Below are positions 21,241-29,954 of a stretch of DNA of 38,751 nt, in pieces. The notes beneath the pieces are model-generated. The model had not been told where the DNA came from. It saw nothing but the letters and a program-made list of their open reading frames with translations, and searched no databases. Every line of letters starts with the position of its first letter. Position 1 is the first letter of the stretch. Position numbers and translations under genes: made by a program. The stretch is from a virus: the IMG/VR virus record IMGVR_UViG_3300025707_000368, positions 1 to 38,751 of that record. The stretch is one strand, 5' to 3'.

Positions 21241-23742
21241 TCAAAAAAATCTTTCAATACTTTGTTGTTTATCAACTACTGCTTCCCATCCCATGCTTTC
21301 ATAGAACATACCGAGTTTTTTACTCATAGCCTGTTCGAACATTCTACTACTATCTATCTTATTTTTAATTAATTCTAATATTTCTTTTGGGTCTTCATAA
21401 CCTTTATAAGCTATGGTATCAAATCCAAACTCATTATCTTTTAAATACACCCATTTAATCTTTGTTCCGTTGGATATCTTTTCATATTTTCTACCCTCAT
21501 ACCAATAATCCAATAATGAATTATAATTTATGGCTGATTTAACATGAACTGGCGCACCCTTTTTATATTTACTGAATGATGACTCTTCATCTTTAGAAAT
21601 ATACTTACCAATACCCTTTACACCGATAGGATTTGCCATTACATCATAAGATAGATTGTGCATATTTCTTTTGAATATTGATATTCTCTCATCAATTTTT
21701 TCTTTTGGTACTTTTGCCAATATATCTTCTAAAACTTTACTTAATAAGTCTTTCATAGCTACTGCAAAATTACTACGAACTGTATCTAATCCTTTTACTT
21801 GGATCTTATTTACTTTTCTACCAGCATCATTAATAATATGTAAACCATATCGTTTTTTCACAATAAACAATGCTGTTTTCGCAATAACTTCTTGTTTGAT
21901 ATCAAACTCGTGTTTATCAACATTAAGAAACTTCTTAGAAAAGAAATCATAACTTTGATTCAAATAGTCCTGTACTTCACCACACACTTCCATAATTCTC
22001 TGTGTCATCATTGTTTCTGATAGTTTCTCGTTTGGAAATCTATGTTCAATCAATGGTACTGCGGATGCGAAAATAGAGTCTGTGTCGATATAGATAACAT
22101 AATCCTTATCAGTACCTAACTCTTTATTATAAAAGTGGTTAGTAATCTTCTTACTGAACTTAATCAATGATTGACCTGTAAGTGTGGTTGCTTCAGCATT
22201 ATCAATATCATAAAATCTAAATACTGGTAAACCCAATACACCATATAATGAGTTTAATAGAATCTTCTGTAGATATTGTCGTCTATCAAAGTATTCTTGT
22301 TTTTTAGTATCACCTTGTTCATGAAACTTCTTTACAAGTTTTCTCATCTCTACTCGTTCATTAAACCACTTTGTTAATAGTGCTGGAATCAATCCTTGTC
22401 TATCTGTACGATACATTATACCATTACTTGATATACTTATTTTTTGACTTTCTAAATAATCTTTTAATTCTATTTCAGATAATTTACCAACCTCTTTTCC
22501 ATTCCTATTTTTAACTTGATATGTTTGTTTATGAGATTTTTTTATATATTCATTTGCATTCCAATTTTCAACCTTACCAATCTTGGTTTCGGGTGAAATG
22601 TTTAAACTACGAATAACACTTGGATACATTGATGTAATATCTAAATCAAATACCCACTCGTGTCTACCTCGTTGTGGTGATTGTACATAAGCACCTGCAA
22701 ATTTATCTTCAAGCTTCTTTTTAGGTCTTGGTGGTTTATTGGGTGCCACCACACCAATCTTTTTCAAATAAACTAATATCGCACCCTCAAGATATCTTGA
22801 ACTCATAAACACATCTTCATATGGTACATGACCAATATGAGCTATACCACGAGCAATATCAATGAAATCCAATTTTTCATCTAATTCCACGAGTATTTGA
22901 ACATCTCGAATATTATAATTTACAAACTTCTGTAAATCTTTCTCATACAAATCATTAAGTGTTCCATCATACTCAATTTTCTTCATACCAACTTCAACTT
23001 CACCAATGTAATCTAAACGATAACTTGATTGTTGGATGGGTGAAAACTTTCTATATAAATGTAAATAGTCCATTTGATTAACTCCAGCAATAGTATACTT
23101 TTTCTTGTATTCACTATAAAAAATTTGGCCAATTGGTGATAACATACTTGCTACATCTTTACCCAATACTCTTACTGAACGATTATATAAATAAGGAATA
23201 TCAAAACTATCACTATTCCACCCACTTAATATTGTTGGTTGTATTTCCGAATATTTTCTATAAAATGAAGTTAACATTTCATACTCTGTAATATAAAACT
23301 CAACTATCTGATTATCTTTTGTATAATTCTGAATTTGTTTTTTCTCATCCAACACATACGCAAAATATGTCTTAGTTATCTCGTCATATAATGAAATTGA
23401 AGTTATTTTATTTGGAGCTTTCATTGGATCAGGAAATCCCTCTGTAACCTCTACCTCAATATCAAAAAATATTTTTCTATTTCCAATGGATGGTTCATCT
23501 GAATCCATATATTGGTCAACTAAAAATCTTGTAGTTTGTGGTACATCACTTTCGTGTAAACCAGGAGTGTTATCTTCCCAATGGAAAATCTTTTTAACTT
23601 TATCACCATCAAGTGTAAAGTGTTGTCCTGTTGAATTTTTTATATAAGCGTATTTTTTATATGGGATTATGAGATATCCCTTTTTATCATCCCACAGATG
23701 AATTTTCTGCTTTCTCATTTCAAAATATATTGATTGATACAA
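21241..23742 (-). CDS. 43: Family B DNA polymerase, gp43-like, with C-terminal PIP box
   Basis: An 833-residue replicative polymerase. The 3'-5' exonuclease has Asp94/Glu96 (FFDIEVEV), Asp181 (SDSFDIPYL) and Asp280 (NIRDVQIL). The polymerase motifs are A at Asp366 (DLDITSMYPS), B at Lys493 (KILLNSLYG) and C at Asp553/Asp555 (YIDTDS). The last eight residues, QQSIERFF, match the PIP consensus QxxIxxFF and should bind the clamp. The start is a TTG at 23742 with GGAG upstream; an ATG nine codons in would remove the first beta strand (YQSIYFEM). Promoter 23772-23801 lies just upstream. Confidence 0.95.
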   Translation of the reverse strand: MYQSIYFEMRKQKIHLWDDKKGYLIIPYKKYAYIKNSTGQHFTLDGDKVKKIFHWEDNTPGLHESDVPQTTRFLVDQYMDSDEPSIGNRKIFFDIEVEVTEGFPDPMKAPNKITSISLYDEITKTYFAYVLDEKKQIQNYTKDNQIVEFYITEYEMLTSFYRKYSEIQPTILSGWNSDSFDIPYLYNRSVRVLGKDVASMLSPIGQIFYSEYKKKYTIAGVNQMDYLHLYRKFSPIQQSSYRLDYIGEVEVGMKKIEYDGTLNDLYEKDLQKFVNYNIRDVQILVELDEKLDFIDIARGIAHIGHVPYEDVFMSSRYLEGAILVYLKKIGVVAPNKPPRPKKKLEDKFAGAYVQSPQRGRHEWVFDLDITSMYPSVIRSLNISPETKIGKVENWNANEYIKKSHKQTYQVKNRNGKEVGKLSEIELKDYLESQKISISSNGIMYRTDRQGLIPALLTKWFNERVEMRKLVKKFHEQGDTKKQEYFDRRQYLQKILLNSLYGVLGLPVFRFYDIDNAEATTLTGQSLIKFSKKITNHFYNKELGTDKDYVIYIDTDSIFASAVPLIEHRFPNEKLSETMMTQRIMEVCGEVQDYLNQSYDFFSKKFLNVDKHEFDIKQEVIAKTALFIVKKRYGLHIINDAGRKVNKIQVKGLDTVRSNFAVAMKDLLSKVLEDILAKVPKEKIDERISIFKRNMHNLSYDVMANPIGVKGIGKYISKDEESSFSKYKKGAPVHVKSAINYNSLLDYWYEGRKYEKISNGTKIKWVYLKDNEFGFDTIAYKGYEDPKEILELIKNKIDSSRMFEQAMSKKLGMFYESMGWEAVVDKQQSIERFF

Positions 23743-23771
23743 CTATGTAATTCTCCAATTTTTCATATCTG

Positions 23772-23801
23772 AATATACGAATAAAAACCTATACAAGTCA
23801 A
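23772..23801 (-). promoter_or_regulatory. Early sigma70-type promoter for the polymerase operon
   Basis: The minus strand has TTGACT (23796-23801), an 18-nt spacer and TATATT (23772-23777), inside the shared block GCTTGACTTGTATAGG. Its position right after the TonB-gene terminator means polymerase, clamp and downstream genes are uncoupled from the receptor gene. Confidence 0.8.
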
Positions 23802-23830
23802 GCTTTATTTGCAATAAGTTCTCCGAACTT

Positions 23831-23865
23831 AATAAAGTGGGGGAAATATATTCCAATCCCCCCCA
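23831..23865 (-). terminator. Rho-independent terminator after the TonB receptor gene
   Basis: The minus strand forms a GC hairpin from seven G (23858-23864) and five C (23839-23843) with a 14-nt loop, followed by ACTTTATT. A second small hairpin (AAGTTC/GAACTT) follows. It closes the receptor gene before the next promoter. Confidence 0.7.
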
Positions 23866-23876
23866 AACTCTACTTT

Positions 23877-26684
23877 TTAGAAATTAACACTTAACCCTAA
23901 GTTAAAGTATCTTGGTGTACCAAGAAATACTTCAGCATTATGTGCTGAGTGAGTTTTACTCCCATAGCTATTGTATTGACTATGATCTACTGCATCTTGT
24001 ACATATGTTTCGTCTAATGCGTTAAACACATGAGCAAATAAAGATATGTCATATCCACTAACTGGTAGTAAATATGAAGCATGTAAGTCCACCTTTGAAT
24101 AAGATGGTGCTTCCCATACTTGTTCTCTGTCTGCATCTTCATCTGAACCATCGTATTCACGAGAATCAGGACTCCAATCACTATAGTTCTTATCATAAGA
24201 ATTCCATAGTGCTGAAATTACTAATCCCTTTACAGGAAAAATGGTTGCACCAAGTGCATATGAAGTCTGTGGCATATCACCAACATTCAACCCGTCAAGA
24301 GCATATTGATAATCTGTAGTGGTTAAACCAGTTACATTACCATCATCATCATATTCATTTGATTGATACTTTCCATGAGCATCACCATCAAACTTCCAAG
24401 TACCAAGACTTACTGCTGCATCTATACGAACCAATTTATGTAGTTGTGTAGAAGCTTCAATCTCAAGTCCTTGATGTTTTTGTTGAATACCTGTTAAGAA
24501 AATGACATCAGTATCTCCTGAATCACCTTGTCCTGTGGTTACTGCTTTAGTAAGGTTTCTGTCTTTCCAATCTGTATTGTAAACATTTGCCTTAACAGCA
24601 AATCTTTCAGATTCGAAATTGACACCAGCTTCTGAACTAATGAAACTTTCATTATTTGGATCAGAAGCAACCGTACCATCAAAGTAAATCACATTATCCA
24701 TGATAGGTGGTTTTTCAACATATCCAATGTTAGCAAAAAGACTAACATTATCATCTATGTCGTACATTGCTCCACCTTTGAACTGAGCAGCATAAATAGC
24801 ATCAGCTTTTATTACTTCATCAGCAACTGAAAAGTGGTCTTGGTAAGAATACTTAATACTTGATAATCCACCCATACCATATAGATTTAGATTATCTTTA
24901 CTATAATTACCTTGTACAAATCCACCCAACCAATCAACGGTAGTTTCATTGTGATAAGCGATTATATCACCTAACCCAACTCTTTTACCATCTGGTGCGT
25001 TATCATCAGCAAAATCCAAATAATAATCTCCACCTAATAAATCACGAACTTCTCGTGCGTGTTCTATACCTGCGGTTCTCCAATCAATACCTACTTGTAA
25101 CTTAAACTCATCACTAATATCGTAATTAAGTTTAGAAATTACACCATAAGTATTTTGACGATTGATACTATTACGAAGAATACCAACTGATTGATTATTA
25201 TCAACACCATGTGTTCGTGTAAGAGCTGACTTATCTACATATACTACTGAATCATCTCCAGAATTATATGCTATAAGACTATTCCAATCACGAGTCCAGG
25301 GACCACGACCATAATAAAATTTATAGTCATCATCACCAAGATTACCATCAGCATCAAATGTAGGAATCTTACCATAAGTTCCTGTTCCACCACCAGAACC
25401 ACCTGACCAATAAAAGACTGAACTTAAACTTGTCTTATCATCTATTGTCCAAAAATGATTTAGATTTACTAATGGTTTGTGAAAGTAGTTTTCTCTTTCG
25501 TTTAGATAATCACTTGCGTGTCTATCTTGTAGTCCACTATCAAAAAGTCCACCTACACCATACATATACCAGTATTGTTTACCTTTATATGATGGGTCAA
25601 CTGGTGACCAGTTTTGATTAAACTTATGTCCTACATCTGCGAACTTACCATCTTCACCAAGTGCTTCAGTATCATATCCATCTACACTTGCAGCAAAATC
25701 AGCGTCATAAGCACCGATATTCTGTTTGTATAGATTTTGTCCATGTCGCTGTGGAGCACCGATTGCATATAATTCCAATCGATGGTCAGCATTTACTTGA
25801 TAACTTGAACCAAAATAATATGCCCAAGCGTCTGTCCATGTCTTGTCAATGACACCATCACCTGTTTTACGAACTACAGTACCACTTAGGGCGAATTTAT
25901 CACCAATAAGTCCTGAATTGTAATTCAATGTGGTTTTCAGAAAACCCCCTGCACCACCTTCCTGTTTAAACTTACCACCTTTTGAAGCGGAAGCAGGATT
26001 TGTGATTATGTTCATCGTACCACCAATTGAGGGGGCAGCCAAGTTAACGGCACTTAATCCACGCTGCATCTGGATAGATTGAGCTGCATCTGCAACTCCA
26101 TCCCAGTTAGACCAATAGACCCAACCGTTTTCCATATCGTTTTGTGGAACTCCGTTTATCATTACTGCTACATTCCTCTGATTAAACCCGCGAACATTGA
26201 TACGGGCATCACCCGCACCCCCACCTTGTTGCGTAGCATATACACTTGGTGTAGTATTTAAAGACATTGGTAAGTCTTGTGAACCAAGACGAAATTCAAT
26301 TTCTTCTTTACTAACTGTAGTATAAGCAACAGGTGTTTTATCATCAGCCCTTGAAGCTAAAACTTCAAGTGCAGACATCTCAAGTGCAGATATTAAAAGT
26401 GAGAAGTCTACGGTACTAGCCGTTCCCTCTACCACTTCAACCTCTACTGTATGGGATGCATATCCAATTGAAGAAGCTTTAATTGTATAAGTTCCTGCCC
26501 CTAAATCAATAGAGTAAGCTCCATCTGCATCAGCAGATGTACCTAAATCAGTTCCTTGTACTACAATATCAGCCCCAATCAATGGGTTCTTTTCTGTATC
26601 TGTAACTGTTCCGACTACCTGCCCATATAAGAACATTGGCATCATCATTGTTAAAAATACAGATATTAGATTATTTTTTTTCAT
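23877..26684 (-). CDS. TonB-dependent outer-membrane receptor (phage-borne)
   Basis: A full-length 935-residue receptor. Residues 1-22 are a signal peptide (MKKNNLISVFLTMMMPMFLYG). Residues 22-105 are a carboxypeptidase-regulatory-like domain (GTVTDTEKNPLIGADIVVQG). A plug domain follows (RINVRGFNQRNVAVMINGVP; GGTMNIITNP), then a 22-strand-type barrel ending in Phe (LGLSVNF), the outer-membrane insertion signal. Such proteins import siderophores, cobalamin, glycans or peptides using host TonB. It has an AGAGGAG RBS and its own terminator. GC is clearly higher than neighbours (28 of 60 bases at 26041-26100; 11 of 60 at 22501-22560), pointing to recent acquisition from a host. The substrate cannot be read. 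Confidence 0.93.
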   Translation of the reverse strand: MKKNNLISVFLTMMMPMFLYGQVVGTVTDTEKNPLIGADIVVQGTDLGTSADADGAYSIDLGAGTYTIKASSIGYASHTVEVEVVEGTASTVDFSLLISALEMSALEVLASRADDKTPVAYTTVSKEEIEFRLGSQDLPMSLNTTPSVYATQQGGGAGDARINVRGFNQRNVAVMINGVPQNDMENGWVYWSNWDGVADAAQSIQMQRGLSAVNLAAPSIGGTMNIITNPASASKGGKFKQEGGAGGFLKTTLNYNSGLIGDKFALSGTVVRKTGDGVIDKTWTDAWAYYFGSSYQVNADHRLELYAIGAPQRHGQNLYKQNIGAYDADFAASVDGYDTEALGEDGKFADVGHKFNQNWSPVDPSYKGKQYWYMYGVGGLFDSGLQDRHASDYLNERENYFHKPLVNLNHFWTIDDKTSLSSVFYWSGGSGGGTGTYGKIPTFDADGNLGDDDYKFYYGRGPWTRDWNSLIAYNSGDDSVVYVDKSALTRTHGVDNNQSVGILRNSINRQNTYGVISKLNYDISDEFKLQVGIDWRTAGIEHAREVRDLLGGDYYLDFADDNAPDGKRVGLGDIIAYHNETTVDWLGGFVQGNYSKDNLNLYGMGGLSSIKYSYQDHFSVADEVIKADAIYAAQFKGGAMYDIDDNVSLFANIGYVEKPPIMDNVIYFDGTVASDPNNESFISSEAGVNFESERFAVKANVYNTDWKDRNLTKAVTTGQGDSGDTDVIFLTGIQQKHQGLEIEASTQLHKLVRIDAAVSLGTWKFDGDAHGKYQSNEYDDDGNVTGLTTTDYQYALDGLNVGDMPQTSYALGATIFPVKGLVISALWNSYDKNYSDWSPDSREYDGSDEDADREQVWEAPSYSKVDLHASYLLPVSGYDISLFAHVFNALDETYVQDAVDHSQYNSYGSKTHSAHNAEVFLGTPRYFNLGLSVNF

Positions 26685-26712
26685 TTATAATCTCCTCTGT
26701 TTGTTTGTTTGA

Positions 26713-26736
26713 GACGCATTTTTTCATAGGTGCGTC
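26713..26736 (-). promoter_or_regulatory. Hairpin in the leader of the TonB receptor gene
   Basis: GACGCA and TGCGTC (26731-26736 and 26713-26718) form a 6-bp stem with a 12-nt loop. It lies between the reductase stop and the receptor RBS. It is not followed by a U-run, so it is more likely a leader element or an imperfect terminator than a strong stop. Confidence 0.35.
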
Positions 26737-26762
26737 AACTGCCTATTCGGGTATGTGAAATC

Positions 26763-29700
26763 TTAGTTTGCATAATCTTGATCATCGTTATCTCCACTTA
26801 ATGGTTGAATCTCACATGAATCATTATTGCAAAATTTATCTATTTCAGCCTCTTCATTTTTAATTACACCAAATGAAAGAGGTTTTAATTTTTTTAATTG
26901 TTTATTATAAGTTTTCTCATCTATTGCTTCATATGGCATTTGTTTGTAAGCTCCATAATCATGTCTTGGTAATAATGAAATTCCTTTTAATCTATATTGA
27001 AAATAATTCAATACATATGGTAGTTCTTCAGCTTCTGTTTCAGGATTGAATGTTGCCGTACAACTAACTTGGTTATCTGCCCAATGTCGTTGTAAGAACG
27101 CGGCTAAACTGAATTGTTCCCAAATCGAAAGTTCAGCCGCAGTTCTTATACCTTCTCCAACATCTACTGGAACATCTACAACCATAGTTGTATTCTCCGA
27201 ACCAAATGCTGGCTCTAACTTATAACCTGCTTTTTTCAATGGTTCTATTAATTCAGATTGATTTGATAATCTTACTCTCCGAATATAGAAACGACTTTCG
27301 GGATAATGTAATCCTGGAGTTGCTCCTGCTAATAATGAAACCGTTCCACTTGGTTTAACACTTGTGGTTTTAATTGATTTTGGTATGGCGAACCAATCAG
27401 AATATAATTTATCCCATTCTTGTATAACATCATATCCATCTTCTAACCAAGTTTTTAATTTATCTAATCCATGATTAGTAATGAATTGTGCAACTCCACT
27501 AACACTACATCCAATTCTTCTATTTCTCAACATAACTCTATTTGTATCACTCCAATGAGTTCTACCAAGTGTTACCGTTTTAGCATACAGATAAGCATAT
27601 TTAAGTGTTCTTTGATAGTCCTCTAATGAGTCGTGATTGTTTGGAAATGTTTCTACAAGACAACAAAGTTCATAACTTTCCAAACTTTGTTCCAGGCAAT
27701 TATGGATAAACAAACCAGATGAATCTAAATATTTGTTGTCTTTTGTAGATGTTATCACACCAAAATTATGTGTATCTTCAACAGTCATATCATAAACATC
27801 TTCATACCCATAAAACTCAACTGATACAACTTTATGATTCCAAATACCTTGATTTTCCATACTTCTTTTAACATTAGAACAAGAATGACTGCAAGTTTTT
27901 CTTTTGGAAGCTTGATATTCTGTAAGTGTCTTATGTTCATTACATACTGGACAGTTCCAATCAACCCACGCAGTTCTTGATTTTTTTATGTCGGATAAAT
28001 GTTTTTTTACTTCATTGGTCATACCATTTTTAATCGATTCAATCATAAAATCTCGTTGATTTTCCCAATTTTTAGTTGATTTTTTACCAATAGATTTTAA
28101 TGCAGAATCTTTGTGATTTTTACCGTACATACCATTTCGCTCACCGTAATGACCACCATTAATACGAGTAGTTTCTTTCATCTTTTCTACATTTACAGGG
28201 TTATGCATTGGATTTTTATCTAATCTATGTAATCTACTATGTTCTGATTGAGTAATAACATCTAAATTATCCCATGAATCATTTGTCTTATCAAAATCTA
28301 TATGATGAATAGCATACTCTTTGGCGGTAGGCATATAACCAAGTTCTGATTCTGTGATTAATCTATACTGTCTTAATCCACTTGCTTTTTTCCCGGTACC
28401 TCGTATGTTTCTATAACCTTTATTACTAAAACTATTAAATGGAAATACTGATTCATCTTTTTGTAAATCTCTAAGTTCTTTATATTCACCACTTCGTAAC
28501 ATAATTTTATGGTCAGGTGTTGCTAATAAATTAGAACCATCATCCAAAGTAAGTTTCCACACTTCTGTATTTTCTTTTGTTTTCCAAGTTTTAATTGATT
28601 GTTTGATGACTACTTTTCCATTTTCATCAACTGAATAAACTGGGTATTGAGTATCTACTAAATCTTTAATTGGAACTGTATTTCTACCATCAGCTACTGC
28701 TACTAATGTTTCACCAACAATACAAGGATTTCCACCCATAACTCTATGGTCTTTATTATCTCCACCATTTTGCATACGAGAAAATTTCCTCATATTTTCT
28801 AACCAAGCTAAACCAGGTTCTCCATTATCTACGATTCGTTTTGAAACTTCTGTATAATCCATACCAAGTTCTGCAAATATACTATTGTTTGAAGTCCACC
28901 CATATTGTTCTCTGTCTGGATTAACTTTATAATTTTTTAAATCTAAATATTCATCATCATGGGGATCACCGAACACAATCTCTGCTGTTCGTCTTACATT
29001 CCCTGCTACGACACATTTACCAATTAGGTTCATTATATCCACAATTGTAGTTACGGTAATTAGTTCTCCACTATTCTTTTCTAATACTTTTCTTATATCT
29101 TCGTGAACTTCTTCTAATGGGTCTGGACCACTTGAAACACCGCCAAATCCTTTGATTGGTTCTCCTAATGCTCTAATCTTTGTATAATCAAACTCTACTG
29201 GGTGTGAACCATGAAAATAACTTTCTAATAATAACCTTAACGAATCTACCCAACCTTCTCTTGTGTCTGGAATCTGAAATATTGTTGAATCCCTATCTTT
29301 ATCTATACCTTTAACAAGTATTTCACCAGCACCCTTACAGTCAAATCCAACACCAACACCTAACATACTTGCATCCATTAGAAAACAGAATGGTTTTGAG
29401 TAATCTTCTTTAAGTGTTTTAGTAGATACGAATGCACAATTATTTAGAGCTGCATATAATTTCTTTTCTTCTGTGATTGATGTTCCCATTGCCCATAAAC
29501 CACGACCAGGTGGTAAAAATTTCATATTGAATATTCTATCATACATATCTTGTGCAGATTTCTGTGCTTGCCACGGATTCCAACCTAATTGATGAGAATT
29601 AATCCAATTCCATTGCATTGAATATGTTCCCTCTACAACTCTTTGGACGGTTTCCCACCATCTCTCATTTTTTCCATTCTCTTTGATACGGGAATAGGTT

Positions 29701-29798
29701 CTCATATAAACCAGTTCACCTAACCCATTAAAACCAAACGGTGGTTTTTTTCTTTTATATTTGTCGATAAAATTTTCCGATAACTTAAACTTTTCCAC
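26763..29798 (-). CDS. Class II (cobalamin-dependent) ribonucleotide reductase with intein
   Basis: A 1011-codon gene encoding a 669-residue mature enzyme after removal of a 342-residue intein. The extein resembles the monomeric Lactobacillus leichmannii-type ribonucleoside-triphosphate reductase: N-terminal GLGELVYMRTYSR, Cys121 (NNCAFVSTK), the NPC/LE active-site block, and C-terminal redox pair Cys990/Cys995 (CNNDSC). Catalysis needs adenosylcobalamin but no oxygen or second subunit. The enzyme supplies deoxynucleotides for phage replication. The start is a GTG with AGGAG five bases upstream. The gene lies between the helicase and TonB genes, with a terminator before it. Confidence 0.92.
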   Translation of the reverse strand: MEKFKLSENFIDKYKRKKPPFGFNGLGELVYMRTYSRIKENGKNERWWETVQRVVEGTYSMQWNWINSHQLGWNPWQAQKSAQDMYDRIFNMKFLPPGRGLWAMGTSITEEKKLYAALNNCAFVSTKTLKEDYSKPFCFLMDASMLGVGVGFDCKGAGEILVKGIDKDRDSTIFQIPDTREGWVDSLRLLLESYFHGSHPVEFDYTKIRALGEPIKGFGGVSSGPDPLEEVHEDIRKVLEKNSGELITVTTIVDIMNLIGKCVVAGNVRRTAEIVFGDPHDDEYLDLKNYKVNPDREQYGWTSNNSIFAELGMDYTEVSKRIVDNGEPGLAWLENMRKFSRMQNGGDNKDHRVMGGNPCIVGETLVAVADGRNTVPIKDLVDTQYPVYSVDENGKVVIKQSIKTWKTKENTEVWKLTLDDGSNLLATPDHKIMLRSGEYKELRDLQKDESVFPFNSFSNKGYRNIRGTGKKASGLRQYRLITESELGYMPTAKEYAIHHIDFDKTNDSWDNLDVITQSEHSRLHRLDKNPMHNPVNVEKMKETTRINGGHYGERNGMYGKNHKDSALKSIGKKSTKNWENQRDFMIESIKNGMTNEVKKHLSDIKKSRTAWVDWNCPVCNEHKTLTEYQASKRKTCSHSCSNVKRSMENQGIWNHKVVSVEFYGYEDVYDMTVEDTHNFGVITSTKDNKYLDSSGLFIHNCLEQSLESYELCCLVETFPNNHDSLEDYQRTLKYAYLYAKTVTLGRTHWSDTNRVMLRNRRIGCSVSGVAQFITNHGLDKLKTWLEDGYDVIQEWDKLYSDWFAIPKSIKTTSVKPSGTVSLLAGATPGLHYPESRFYIRRVRLSNQSELIEPLKKAGYKLEPAFGSENTTMVVDVPVDVGEGIRTAAELSIWEQFSLAAFLQRHWADNQVSCTATFNPETEAEELPYVLNYFQYRLKGISLLPRHDYGAYKQMPYEAIDEKTYNKQLKKLKPLSFGVIKNEEAEIDKFCNNDSCEIQPLSGDNDDQDYAN
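27699..28724 (-). mobile_element. Intein with HNH/NUMOD3 homing endonuclease in the reductase gene
   Basis: The intein is residues 359-700 of the precursor. It starts with Cys359 (block A CIVGETLVAVADG), has the block B motif TPDHKI, block F VYDMTVEDTHNF and block G GLFIHN, and is followed by Cys701. The middle part is an HNH endonuclease (HHIDFDKTNDSWDNLDV) with a NUMOD3 element (GERNGMYGKNH) and a CxxC...C-type zinc site. The insertion sits exactly before the catalytic Cys of the NPC/LE block, so unspliced enzyme is inactive. All splicing residues are present (Cys1, TxxH, His-Asn, Cys+1). Confidence 0.93.
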
Positions 29799-29925
29799 TA
29801 CAACTCCTATTTCTGCTTGTTCACAACATTTATCTACTTCCTAATATACCTATAATATATATAATATTTTAAACACTATATATACATTTTTTTAGAAGTT
29901 TAAAAAACTTTTTCTTTGAAGTTTT

Positions 29926-29954
29926 AAAAAGTGAACACCAAGTGTGTACTTTTT
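29926..29954 (-). terminator. Terminator at the end of the helicase gene
   Basis: The minus strand has AAAAAGT and ACTTTTT around an inner ACAC/GTGT stem, giving a hairpin that overlaps the helicase stop and ends in a U-run. A 125-nt TA-rich leader follows before the reductase GTG. It suggests that reductase transcription is partly separated from the upstream operon. Confidence 0.6.

Noticed and set aside
26740-26760. Promoter (TTGACG) for the TonB receptor
   Set aside because: A good -35-like hexamer is present in the leader, but no reasonable -10 lies 16-18 nt downstream.
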